DNA of 11,316 bases from JBBAFB01 sp041655595 (GCA_041655595.1 JBBAFB010000067.1:1-11316); one strand, 5' to 3'. Counted from the first letter of the stretch, positions 1 to 8,400 are shown. Notes: generated from the sequence alone by a model not told the origin. Made by a program: numbers and translations.

Positions 1-63
1 TTAATATGATGTAGGGTTAAACGATATCTCTAAAATGGTTTTTAATCCCCCTCCTTTATAATA

Positions 64-104
64 CAAAACCCGAAACTTAAAAGTTTCGGGTTTTGTTCTT
101 TTTT
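64..104 (+). terminator. Intrinsic terminator of an upstream gene
   Basis: A 13-base-pair perfect stem (64-76 with 83-95, CAAAACCCGAAAC / GTTTCGGGTTTTG) closes a TTAAAA loop and is followed by a T-rich run (TTCTTTTTT). This is a textbook rho-independent terminator for a + strand gene that ends before the window. It insulates the germination operon from upstream transcription, so that operon must have its own promoter between about 100 and 170. The best sigma-G-like match there is GCATA at 111-115, but the matching -10 is poor, so no promoter is called. Confidence 0.9.
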
Positions 105-175
105 CTCTCGGCATATCTTTTTTGAAACTTGGATAAACTGAAGGTTGTGGAATAACGGACTAAAGGTGAGACAAG

Positions 176-1756
176 GTGAAAAAACCAAAAAGACCGGACA
201 AAAAGGCGGTAAGAAAAACCCGGGAAGGCGTGTTAACCGGCAGGCAAGAGGGGGATCAACTTCTAAGGCCGGATTTGGAATTTAATATAACATTTTTAAA
301 GAGTCAGCTTGGCGATAGTCCTGATATTATTTTTCATGAATTTTTAATAGGTTTGGATGAACTCACGGCTTATTTAGTTTATACAGACGGTTTGGTTGAT
401 CGGCAAATCGTTACCCAGGATATTTTACGTCCCTTGGAAATGGATTTGCCCATCCTGGAAGCTAAGACCGGCAAAAAGCTATTGGTGGATGCCATTTTGG
501 CAAGGCTTTCAAAAAGGGCTATCCAAAGTGGTGAAATTAAAAAGGAAAAAAGTTTTGATGAGCTTCTCGGGGCTGCTTTGTCGGGTGGTATAGTGTTGCT
601 TGTAGAAGATACCGATGAAGCTTTAATCATCAGTGCGCCGGGTTGGCCAACCCGCGGTCTGGAGGAGCCTGACACGGAGGTATTAGTCAGGGGCCCTCGG
701 GAAGGTTTGTCCGAAACGCTCAGGGTTAACACCAGCCTATTAAGGAGACGTATCAAGGATCCTGGTTTTAGAATTGAGAGTCAAAAAATAGGGACCAGAA
801 GCAAAACGGCGATAGGTATTTGCTACATTAAAGACATTGTCAATAAGGCTGTCTTAGAGGAACTCAAAACTAGGCTGGATAAAATAAATATTGACGCAAT
901 TTTAGAAAGCGGCTACATAGAACAATTAATTGAGGACAGTTCTCTTTCACCCTTTCCCCAAATCCAGTATACAGAAAGAGCCGATAAAGCCGCCGCCGCC
1001 ATTTTGGAAGGTAGGGTGGTAATTTTGGTGGATACAACTCCCTTTGCTTTAATCGTACCCGCCACCTTTGCCCAGTTCTTCCAAAGTCCTGAGGATTATT
1101 ATGAGCGCTGGATTATCGGTTCTTTAACCAGGCTAATTCGCTTTGTAGCTTCCTATATTGCCGTTTTTGTTCCGGGGCTTTTTGTAGCCGCTGTTTCTTT
1201 TCACCCTGGCCTAATACCGATTAAATTGAGTCTGGCAATTGCGGCTGCTCGGGAGGGGGTTCCTTTTCCTGTGGTGGTAGAGTCCTTGCTAATGGAAATA
1301 TCCTTTGAATTCTTACGGGAGGCCGGTGCTAGACTGCCCCGTTCCATCGGACAAACCATAGGAATCGTCGGCGGTCTGATTATCGGGGATGCAGCGGTAA
1401 AGGCAAATCTTGCTAGCCCCGTTATGGTCATTGTTGTCGCAATTACTGCTATTGCCTCCTTTGCCATTCCTTCCTACAATTTGGGGATTGGTTTTCGCAT
1501 TCTACGTTTTCCGGTAATTTTCCTTGGTGCGACCCTGGGTCTTTATGGAGTTGTGCTGGTTTTTATTTTAATTAATATTCACATGGTAACTATGAAAACC
1601 TTCGGAGTAAACTATTTGGCACCTTTTGTTCCCTACCAGGTAAGAGATTGGAAGGATTTACTGATACGCGTTTCTTGGCGCAAAATGATAACCAGGCCGG
1701 TGATTACTAAACCTCAAGACAGCATCAGGCAAGGGCCGCCAAAGGAGGAACATTAG
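176..1756 (+). CDS. gerKA: Spore germination receptor A subunit (GerA/GerKA family)
   Basis: This is the A subunit of a nutrient germinant receptor, which sits in the inner spore membrane and takes part in ion release when germinants bind. The 526-residue length is normal for the family. Residues about 1-35 are a basic tail, about 40-290 a soluble domain (with a DRQIVTQDILRPLE stretch), and about 310-475 a membrane domain of four to six helices. The most conserved part is visible near residues 380-410: REAGARLPRSIGQTIG followed by GGLIIGDAAVKA, a family signature. The start is GTG at 176, preceded by AAAGGTGAG five bases upstream; no earlier good start is seen. It is the first gene of a four-gene operon, and its last codons contain the Shine-Dalgarno of the next gene. 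Family assignment is secure; which germinant it senses cannot be read from sequence. Confidence 0.95.
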   Translation: MKKPKRPDKKAVRKTREGVLTGRQEGDQLLRPDLEFNITFLKSQLGDSPDIIFHEFLIGLDELTAYLVYTDGLVDRQIVTQDILRPLEMDLPILEAKTGKKLLVDAILARLSKRAIQSGEIKKEKSFDELLGAALSGGIVLLVEDTDEALIISAPGWPTRGLEEPDTEVLVRGPREGLSETLRVNTSLLRRRIKDPGFRIESQKIGTRSKTAIGICYIKDIVNKAVLEELKTRLDKINIDAILESGYIEQLIEDSSLSPFPQIQYTERADKAAAAILEGRVVILVDTTPFALIVPATFAQFFQSPEDYYERWIIGSLTRLIRFVASYIAVFVPGLFVAAVSFHPGLIPIKLSLAIAAAREGVPFPVVVESLLMEISFEFLREAGARLPRSIGQTIGIVGGLIIGDAAVKANLASPVMVIVVAITAIASFAIPSYNLGIGFRILRFPVIFLGATLGLYGVVLVFILINIHMVTMKTFGVNYLAPFVPYQVRDWKDLLIRVSWRKMITRPVITKPQDSIRQGPPKEEH

Positions 1757-1758
1757 CG

Positions 1759-2856
1759 GTGGAGCAACCTAGGGACCGAATTACTCCCACCCAATTGACT
1801 ATAGTACTAATTTCCGCCATTCTGGGGATAGATGGCTTTGCCATGCCCGGGATGGTAGTGGCGGCTGCCGGCAGAGACGGCTGGCTTTCCCTATTACTGG
1901 GCGGCGGCTGGCTGTTAGTGGCAGCCATGTCGCTGGCCTTTTTGGGAGGTATGTTTCCCCGGCAATCCCCCATTAATTGGCTGCCGAAATTAATGGGCAA
2001 ATGGCCCGCAAAATTATTCATCACCTTACACTGTGTGTTTTATTTGGTGATGTGTGCTTGGTCCCTTAGAATTTTTACCGATATGATCAGGATTTATCTG
2101 CTGCCCCGGACACCGACCGAGGTAATTATGATCACTTTTCTTATTTCGGTAGCCTACCTAATAGTCAATGGAATTGACCCTTTGGTAAGAGTTACACAAG
2201 TTTTTTTCCCCTTTACCTTGATTCCCTTTTTGCTTTTGGGCATTGTTATAAAGGGCAGGATGGATTTTGGAGAAATACTGCCTGTAATGGCAAATGGATT
2301 TTTGCCGGTGTTGAAGGGTTTGCCACCGGCTATAGCTGTATTTGTAGGTTGGGGAATAATTATGTACTTGATGCAGTTTCTTGACAAACCAAAGAAAGGA
2401 TACAAGGCGGTTGGTATAGGTGTCGGATTTTTGTTACTCTTTTTTCTCTGGTCTTTTATCCTAACCCTATCTCATTTTGGGCCTGTGGAAATGAAATATC
2501 TATTGTTCCCTGTAATTGACTTTGTGAGGGAAATAGAAATTGCAAACGTACTATTGGAGAAACTCGATTTATTTTTGCTTACCTTTTGGATTTTGACAGT
2601 TTTTGTGACGGTTGCCTTTACTTACTATATCCCCGTTTTGATAGGTACACAAGCGCTGGGCTTCCGTGATAACGAAGGCTTGGTTTTTTTGGCACTCCCT
2701 TTGATTTTTTTGCTTGCTAGGCTGCCTAAGGGCTTTAAAACCACAGAATTAATAGGAGTTGTTATCGGTTATATTAGTCTTTTTTTTAGTTTAGCGGTTG
2801 TGTTGTTGCTACTGTTGGCCTGGCGAAAAAAAAGAAAAGGGGGTATCCCTAATTAA
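1759..2856 (+). CDS. gerKB: Spore germination receptor B subunit, permease (GerAB/GerKB family)
   Basis: This is an integral membrane protein of the spore germination permease family (APC amino-acid transporter superfamily), the B subunit that is thought to hold the germinant-binding site. The 365 residues form about ten hydrophobic segments almost end to end. The N-terminus (ITPTQLTIVLISAILGIDGF, then MPGMVVAAAGRDGW) is typical of the family, with the glycine-rich unwound first helix. It ends in a short basic tail (RKKRKGG). The start is GTG at 1759, two bases after the gerKA stop, with AAAGGAGGAA at 1741-1750 inside the end of gerKA; translation is probably coupled. The 3' end overlaps the proposed start of the C subunit by five bases. 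Ligand specificity is not predictable. Confidence 0.94.
   Translation: MEQPRDRITPTQLTIVLISAILGIDGFAMPGMVVAAAGRDGWLSLLLGGGWLLVAAMSLAFLGGMFPRQSPINWLPKLMGKWPAKLFITLHCVFYLVMCAWSLRIFTDMIRIYLLPRTPTEVIMITFLISVAYLIVNGIDPLVRVTQVFFPFTLIPFLLLGIVIKGRMDFGEILPVMANGFLPVLKGLPPAIAVFVGWGIIMYLMQFLDKPKKGYKAVGIGVGFLLLFFLWSFILTLSHFGPVEMKYLLFPVIDFVREIEIANVLLEKLDLFLLTFWILTVFVTVAFTYYIPVLIGTQALGFRDNEGLVFLALPLIFLLARLPKGFKTTELIGVVIGYISLFFSLAVVLLLLLAWRKKRKGGIPN
2835..2854 (+). promoter_or_regulatory. Shine-Dalgarno and ATT start of gerKC
   Basis: AAAAGGGGG at 2835-2843 lies eight bases before ATT at 2852-2854. This site decides the start of the next gene: there is no ATG or GTG nearby, and the only upstream in-frame TTG (2798) would add a cysteine-rich, charged extension that destroys the signal peptide. 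The ATT overlaps the TAA stop of gerKB (ATTAA), a geometry like the common ATGA coupling overlap. Confidence 0.6.
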
Positions 2857-4042
2857 AAAGCTCGCTGCTTTATTAGCCATCTTGTTTCTTGCTTTAAACA
2901 GCACAGGTTGCTGGGACCTCTGGGAGATTGAAGAAAGGGGGTTGGTTTTAGGGCTGGGTATAGATGAAATTCCTTTGGAGGAGGTGGCGGATTCCGTTGG
3001 CCTAGAGGGACAGCTACAGGAGGAACATAGTAATCGGGGGGTTAGAATTACCTATCAGTTTGCTATTCCGGCGGGTTTAAGCGGGGATGAAAAGGGCGGA
3101 GAGGGACCCGGCTTTTATAATTTGACAACTTCGGCACCTATGTCGAATTTAATTTTCAGGGGTCTGGCTGCTACCAGGGCAAGCCGTAAGGCAGATGTAG
3201 AGCAGCTCCAGGTTCTAATTTTAGGAGAAAAGCTCTCTCGGGCAGGTATTTTCTCCGTTCTTGACCGCTTGGTTAGGGATCCCAATGTACGGAAGCATGT
3301 GCCGGTATTCGTTACCCAGGATGATGTGGCGGAGGTGCTAACTGTTTACACCAAGCAGGATGCTGCACCTGCCATCTATTTAGCCGAACTGATGCGCAAC
3401 AATGATTGGGCCCATCGCATAGCCCCTGAAATGCGTTTGGGCCAGGTATTAAGAGGGATGAGAGAAAAAGCAGTCTTTGTCGTGCCTCGTGTTACCGTAG
3501 GAGAACAGGATTCAAAGCTGGCGGGAGCAGGGGTTTTTTATGGGGATCGTCTTAAATTTTGGTTGGGGGAAGAAGAAACTATTATCTATAGGTGGGTTAT
3601 CAATGAAGTAGAGGTCTCCCCGATTATAGCCACCCTGCCCGATTCAAAGTCGGCAAAATTAATTAATGGCTACTCGGCATCTAGAAACAAAACTACAATC
3701 AGACCGGTAATTGAAGATGACAGGTTAAAATTTGAAATTAAGGTAATGACTAAGGGTGAGCTCTTGGAAAGGCAAAGCTTTGAAAGTGCTTGGCAGGATG
3801 ATCTTTTAAAAGAAATTGCAATTGAACTGGCGGAGATTCTTAAAAAGGATATGGAAGCATTAATTAAAAAAACCCAGCAAGAATGGCAGTTGGATATCTT
3901 TGATTTTGGCAGAAGTGTTGAGCGCCATTATCCCCAGGTATGGAAGGACATAAAAAATGATTGGCATGATCAGTATTATCCCGCCGCGGAAATTGATCTT
4001 GAGGTAAATCTGACCATCAGCAGAACAGGTGTGCTAAGATAG
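2852..4042 (+). CDS. gerKC: Spore germination receptor C subunit, lipoprotein (Ger(x)C family)
   Basis: This is the lipid-anchored C subunit of the germinant receptor, exposed on the outer face of the inner spore membrane. With the ATT start the product is 396 residues and begins with a perfect lipoprotein signal: two lysines, a hydrophobic run, then NSTGC with the lipidated cysteine at residue 20. The following GCWDLWEIEERGLVLGLGID is the N-terminal signature of Ger(x)C proteins, and the segment around NLIFRGLAATRASRKADVEQ is also typical. The C-terminal part (about 220-390) matches the usual C domain, ending in the expected EIDLEVNLTISRTG. A TTG at 2798 would give 414 residues starting MCCCYCWPGEKK, which I judge wrong because it puts charges and cysteines before the signal. 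It is translationally coupled to gerKB. The family call is secure; the start is an inference. Confidence 0.9.
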   Translation: MKKLAALLAILFLALNSTGCWDLWEIEERGLVLGLGIDEIPLEEVADSVGLEGQLQEEHSNRGVRITYQFAIPAGLSGDEKGGEGPGFYNLTTSAPMSNLIFRGLAATRASRKADVEQLQVLILGEKLSRAGIFSVLDRLVRDPNVRKHVPVFVTQDDVAEVLTVYTKQDAAPAIYLAELMRNNDWAHRIAPEMRLGQVLRGMREKAVFVVPRVTVGEQDSKLAGAGVFYGDRLKFWLGEEETIIYRWVINEVEVSPIIATLPDSKSAKLINGYSASRNKTTIRPVIEDDRLKFEIKVMTKGELLERQSFESAWQDDLLKEIAIELAEILKKDMEALIKKTQQEWQLDIFDFGRSVERHYPQVWKDIKNDWHDQYYPAAEIDLEVNLTISRTGVLR

Positions 4043-4051
4043 GGTGATTGG

Positions 4052-4285
4052 GTGAATAATACTCATTTAAATGATTTGGGCCATTACTTGGCCAGTATAT
4101 TAAATTTTTGGTGGTTATTGCTGACTATTTTAATAGGTTTATGGCTTATCTTGGGCCTCAGCTCTATTTTGGTGAAAGCAGAAAGAGAGACCGAGGCCCG
4201 ATTGGCTTTTGTTGGGGGCTGGTTTTGGTTGGTCTTTGGCCTGGTCGGTTTTGGGGCCGCTAAAATTTTTGATTATTTTTTTTAA
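4052..4285 (+). CDS. Small two-helix membrane protein of the germination operon (GerD-subunit-like; CLC_0170-type)
   Basis: The product is 77 residues with two hydrophobic helices (about 18-40 and 52-75) joined by a short charged loop, VKAERETEARL. The start is GTG at 4052, nine bases after the gerKC stop, with GGTGAT just upstream, so it belongs to the operon. Small two-helix proteins of about 75 residues next to gerA-type operons are known in Bacillus as 'D' subunits that modulate receptor function, and similar small proteins in Clostridia carry the CLC_0170 family name. Size, topology and position all fit; I cannot verify homology without a search. It is distinct from the lipoprotein GerD of Bacillus subtilis. 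The role is probably to tune receptor activity or assembly. Confidence 0.75.
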   Translation: MNNTHLNDLGHYLASILNFWWLLLTILIGLWLILGLSSILVKAERETEARLAFVGGWFWLVFGLVGFGAAKIFDYFF

Positions 4286-4348
4286 AGGAGATAGGAATTG
4301 TAAGCAGAATAATATCCTATAAAGTAAGTTAAAACTTGGGGGAGGAAC

Positions 4349-4909
4349 ATGAAATTAGTAGTAGGTCTCGGTAATCCGGGGGTTCGCTATGAAACTTCAA
4401 GACATAATGTGGGATTTATGGTGGCGGATCTGATTGGGGATCAATTGGGCATCCATTTTAAAAAGAGCAGGCATCATGCTTTGCTGGGGGAAACTTCCTT
4501 CAAAGGGGGAAAGCTCTTGGTGGCAAAGCCACTAACCTATATGAATTTAAGCGGCAATGCTGTTTTGTCCCTTAAAAATTGGTATAAGCTAAACCCCGAA
4601 GAAATAATCATAATTTATGATGATATGGATTTAGAAGTGGGCAGAATTAGAATCAGAAATCAGGGCAGTGCCGGGGGGCAGAAAGGTATGGCATCTATTA
4701 TACAGGCGTTGGGGACTGAAAAGCTGACCAGGGTTAAAATTGGCATAGGTCGTCCCCCCGAGGGTTGGGAATCCGCAGATCATGTTTTAAGCATCTTTTC
4801 CGATGAAGATTGGCAGGTCATGCAGAAGGTATTGCCTTCAGCAGCTGAAGCCGTCCTGGAACTTATCCAGAACAGCTTGGAAAAGGTAATGAATAAATAC
4901 AATAACTAA
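4349..4909 (+). CDS. pth: Peptidyl-tRNA hydrolase
   Basis: Pth cleaves the ester bond of peptidyl-tRNAs that fall off the ribosome, freeing tRNA for reuse in the cytoplasm. The 186 residues match the usual length. The N-terminus MKLVVGLGNPGVRYETSRHN contains the conserved Asn9 and the catalytic His19; PLTYMNLSG gives Asn66, and the YDDMDL segment gives Asp91, the partner of the catalytic His. One difference is that the segment usually ending GGHNG reads GSAGGQKGM here, so Gln111-Lys112 stand where many family members have His-Asn. The start is ATG with GGGGGAGG just upstream. It lies 63 bases after the germination operon with no terminator between, and no convincing promoter is seen, so it may be partly co-transcribed. 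The pth–mfd neighbourhood is as in other Firmicutes. Confidence 0.96.
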   Translation: MKLVVGLGNPGVRYETSRHNVGFMVADLIGDQLGIHFKKSRHHALLGETSFKGGKLLVAKPLTYMNLSGNAVLSLKNWYKLNPEEIIIIYDDMDLEVGRIRIRNQGSAGGQKGMASIIQALGTEKLTRVKIGIGRPPEGWESADHVLSIFSDEDWQVMQKVLPSAAEAVLELIQNSLEKVMNKYNN

Positions 4910-4961
4910 AAAAGCCAGACAATAGACCTTCCGAAATCGCAAATAAGGCCCTAAATCCCCC

Positions 4962-5002
4962 GGTTTTTGATTTTTAGTCTTTAGCTTTACGCTTTCGGTT
5001 TT
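4962..5002. repeat. Degenerate CTTT-rich repeat between pth and the next gene
   Basis: The pth-downstream gap ends in GGTTTTT, then AGTCTTTAGCTTTACGCTTT and CGGTTTT. Read on the other strand this is a chain of GAAAGC/AAAGCT-like units. A similar chain in opposite orientation lies at 11008-11038, after the spoVT terminator. The two are alike in pattern rather than identical. It is probably a dispersed low-complexity element of this genome; the function is unknown. Confidence 0.4.
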
Positions 5003-5022
5003 AAAAGGAGTGTAGCCTTATT
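5003..5022 (+). promoter_or_regulatory. Shine-Dalgarno and ATT start of the small membrane protease-like gene
   Basis: AAAAGGAG at 5003-5010 is followed after nine bases by ATT at 5020-5022. An in-frame stop (TAA, 5002-5004) lies just upstream, so the start must lie between 5005 and 5053. No ATG or GTG is in frame there. The first ordinary start, TTG at 5053, lacks a good Shine-Dalgarno and would remove half of the first membrane helix. TTG at 5021 is out of frame and stops after 14 codons. Confidence 0.6.
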
Positions 5023-5403
5023 GTTATCTTTGCCGGTGGGCTGGCGGCCCTGTTGGCATTGCTGATAAATCCTTTGCTCGACCGTAAGTGGGGAGCAAAG
5101 GCAGTATGGGGATTGATTCCGTCAGTGGAGGAATCCTTGAAAACTGGTCTTAGTCGGATAATGGGTGCAAATTTAGTAGGCACCCACGGGGTGTTTGGCT
5201 TAGTTGAATTTTTTTGGGATTTATTCCAACCGGGTAGGGGGCAATGGCTACCCGGTTTAATTGGATTCTTTACTCACCTTTTTTTGGGCTTTATAACTGA
5301 TTGGGTTTTTCAGTTTTCGGGCAATATTTTGCTGGGTGTCTTGTTGGCAATTTTAATACACTCGGGCTTAAACCTAGCGCTGCATTTAGCTGAAAGGATG
5401 TAG
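5020..5403 (+). CDS. Small integral membrane protein with PrsW-like intramembrane-protease motifs
   Basis: From the ATT start the product is 127 residues, nearly all hydrophobic, with about five membrane segments. Visible in order are EESLK at residues 37-41 (an EExxK motif), FGLVE at 59-63 (FxxxE), His86 inside a hydrophobic helix followed by a glycine (HLFLG), and HSGLN at 114-118 (HxxxN). This is the motif order of PrsW, a glutamic-type intramembrane protease of the CPBP/ABI superfamily that cuts anti-sigma factors in Bacillus subtilis and Clostridioides difficile. Known PrsW proteins are roughly 200 residues or more, so this would be a minimal version. If the start were TTG 5053, the product would be 116 residues and still hold all four motifs. 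It sits between pth and mfd, the slot of the anti-sigma gene fin in Bacillus. The family placement is my inference from motifs; protease activity is unproven. Confidence 0.7.
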   Translation: MVIFAGGLAALLALLINPLLDRKWGAKAVWGLIPSVEESLKTGLSRIMGANLVGTHGVFGLVEFFWDLFQPGRGQWLPGLIGFFTHLFLGFITDWVFQFSGNILLGVLLAILIHSGLNLALHLAERM

Positions 5404-5449
5404 GACCTGGTGGTTTGCGGTATTAGTTTGAAGGATTGCGGAGGGTAAA

Positions 5450-8400
5450 ATGAAATTAGCATCATTACTGAATTTATTAGAAGAAAATAAAGAATTTGTT
5501 AGATCAAGGGTTACAGGCACCACTTTAAACTCCATGAAGCTAGGGATCTTTGGCTTGGCAACAGGGACAAAGATTTTTTGGTGGGGCTCTTTAGCAAAGA
5601 CAAGACGGGACCAATACCTTATTTTAGTGCCGGATGAAATCAGCGCTAGCAGTGCCGTTAGAAATCTAAGGACTTTTTATTCAAAAGAAGAGGTTCTTTA
5701 TTTTCCCGGACAGGATTTTTTGCCTTACCAGGTTTATGCCCGCAGTAGGGAGGGAAGCAGTCAAAGAATTCAGGCTTTAACAACGCTGGTATTGGAAAAA
5801 CCTCTATTTGTGGTAACTACCCCGGAAGCTTTTTGTCAAAAGCTAATTCCAAAAACAGTTTTTGCGGCTTCCCTTTTAGAATTGGGAGTGGGCATGCAAT
5901 TGAACAGGGATTTGCTTGTTCAACGTTTGGTGGAACTCAGGTATGAGCGGGAGGATTTGGTAGAATCCCAGGGCCAGTTTGCGGTCAGGGGCAGTTTGGT
6001 GGATGTGTTTCCGCCCAATTTGGAAAGACCTTTGAGGGTTGATTTTTTTGATGATGAAATTGATTCCTTGCGTTACTTTCATCAGGATCATCAAAGGACT
6101 CTGGAGATGCTGCAAAAGGTTGTGATTGCTCCGGCCAGGGAAATGCTTTTGCCCCCCCAAAATTATTCCTCGGGTGTGGATAAAATTAAAGATGATTGGG
6201 CCAGGGCCGTTCGGAACCTTGAAAAATTAAAAAACCCCGAGGCAATAAGGCAATTAAACCAGGGGATGGAAAGGATAATCTCTAACCTCGAGTTGAAAAC
6301 CGGTTTTGACGAAACCGAAAGATTGCAGCCCTATTTTTTTGCCGAACAGGAAAGTATTTTGGATTACTTTGGTTTTAAGCCCGTTGTTTTACTGGATGAG
6401 CCCCAGCGACTTTTGGAAAAATGGCTTCATTATGAACAGGAAAGAGGGGAAGCCTTTGTAGACTTGTTGGAAAAAGGATTGGTTCTCCCCGGTCAAGCTA
6501 AATTATATTTAGAAACAGAAGCAATTAAGAGTCTTTTAGGGGAATGCTCCGTCCAGGCCTTTAGTTCCCTACCCCAAAAAAGTTCTCTTTTAGAGTTAAA
6601 AGAGACCATTAGCATCCAGACTAAAACAATGCATCCCTTCTTTGGGAAGCTGGGAATGCTAAAGGAGGATCTATCGCGCTGGAAAAAAGAAGGCAATTCT
6701 ATTTTGATTTTTGTTCATGGCTCGGAGCAGGCAGAGCAACTAAGGGAAATGCTTTGGGATCACGGGTTAGAGGTTTTAGTGCAAACCGAAGCAAATGGGA
6801 TGGTTTCCCCCGGACAAATTGTAATTTCAATTGGGGACTGGGTTCAAGGATTTCATTATCCGGACATAAAGCTGGTGGTAATTACCGAGCAGGAAATTCT
6901 GGGGCATCGAAAAATTAGTAAAACCAAGCCAGGCTCACAAAAAGGAGTTAATATTCGCACCTTTACGGATTTAAAAGAAGGTGATTATGTTGTTCACAAT
7001 CAGCACGGTATTGGTAAATATTTAGGTGTTGAAAAGCTGGCAGTGGGAGGGGTTTTTAAGGATTATCTGCAAATTCAGTATTCCGGAGCGGATCGCTTAT
7101 ATATACCCACGGATCAAATAGATCTTATTCAAAAATACATCGGGGCGGAGGGCCAGGCACCCCGACTGCATAAACTGGGCGGGACAGAATGGAATCGGGT
7201 GAAAAACAAGGTTAAAGCGGCAGTTGAAGATATGGCGGAAGATTTGCTAAAACTGTATGCGGCTAGGGAGACGGCGGTAGGCTATGCTTTTTCCTCGGAT
7301 ACACCTTGGCAAAGGGAATTTGAGGCCCTGTTTCCCTATCAAGAAACCCCCGATCAATTGCAGGCCATTAAAGAGCTGAAAAGGGATATGGAAAAACCCA
7401 AGCCGATGGAAAGGCTTTTGTGTGGAGATGTGGGGTATGGTAAGACAGAAGTGGCCTTAAGAGGGGCCTTTAAGGCAATCAATGATGGCAAACAGGTGGC
7501 TGTCTTGGTGCCGACAACAGTGCTGGCCCAGCAACACTACAATACCTTTGCTGAGCGGATGGCGGGATTTCCGATTAACATCGGTTTGCTCAGCCGTTTT
7601 CGAACGCCTAAGGAACAAGCTAAGGTGTTGCATGGTCTAAAAGCCGGGTCGGTGGATTTGGTAATAGGCACTCACCGCCTTTTATCCAATGACGTGTTGT
7701 TTAAGGATTTGGGTCTGGTAGTTGTTGACGAGGAGCAGCGTTTTGGAGTGGCCCACAAAGAAAAATTAAAAATTTTAAGCCAAAGGGTGGATGTTTTAAC
7801 TTTGACAGCAACACCAATTCCCCGGACACTCCACATGGCACTTTCTGGAATCAGGGATATGAGCGTCATTGAAACTCCCCCTGAGGATCGTTATCCGGTG
7901 CAAACCTATGTGGTGGAAAAGCAGTCGGAATTGATTCGGGATGCAATCAGAAAAGAGTTGGGCAGGGGTGGGCAAGTCTATTATATCCATAATAGGATTG
8001 CAGGCATAGAAAGGGTGTCCCAAGAGTTAAGCCAACTGGTGCCAGAGGCGCGGATTGCCATGGCCCACGGCCAAATGCGAGAAACAGAGCTGGAGGAAGT
8101 GATGCTGGCCTTTGTAGAAGGAGAATATGATGTTTTGGTTTGTACCACTATAATTGAAAACGGCCTGGATATTCCTAATGTAAATACCCTCATTGTAGAC
8201 GATGCCGATCACCTGGGTTTGGCCCAGTTATACCAAATAAGGGGCAGGGTAGGCCGTTCTAATCGGGTGGCTTATGCTTATTTTACCTTTCGGCCCGACA
8301 AGATTATCAGTCAGGTAGCTCAAAAGCGCTTGAATGCAATTCGTGAATTTACCGAATTTGGTTCTGGTTTTAAAATAGCTATGAGGGATTTAGAGATCAG

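Noticed and set aside
49..58. AAAGGAGGGGG on the - strand near the start of the window
   Set aside because: The frames after it close within a few codons and no gene reads leftward; it is probably chance.
111..140. Sigma-G promoter for the germination operon (GCATA, 18 bases, TAAACTG)
   Set aside because: The -35 fits but the -10 agrees at only a few positions, so it is too weak to call, although a sigma-G promoter is expected in this leader.
1725..2024. 99-residue frame on the - strand across the gerKA/gerKB junction
   Set aside because: It is antisense to two conserved genes and has no ribosome site or recognisable domain.
2798..2851. TTG 2798 as the start of gerKC
   Set aside because: It would place MCCCYCWPGEKKEKG ahead of the signal peptide, lies deep inside gerKB, and lacks a suitable Shine-Dalgarno.
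4298..4323. Sigma-A promoter for pth (TTGTAA ... TATAAA)
   Set aside because: The spacing between the boxes is only 14 bases, too short for a usual promoter, and no better -35 is present.
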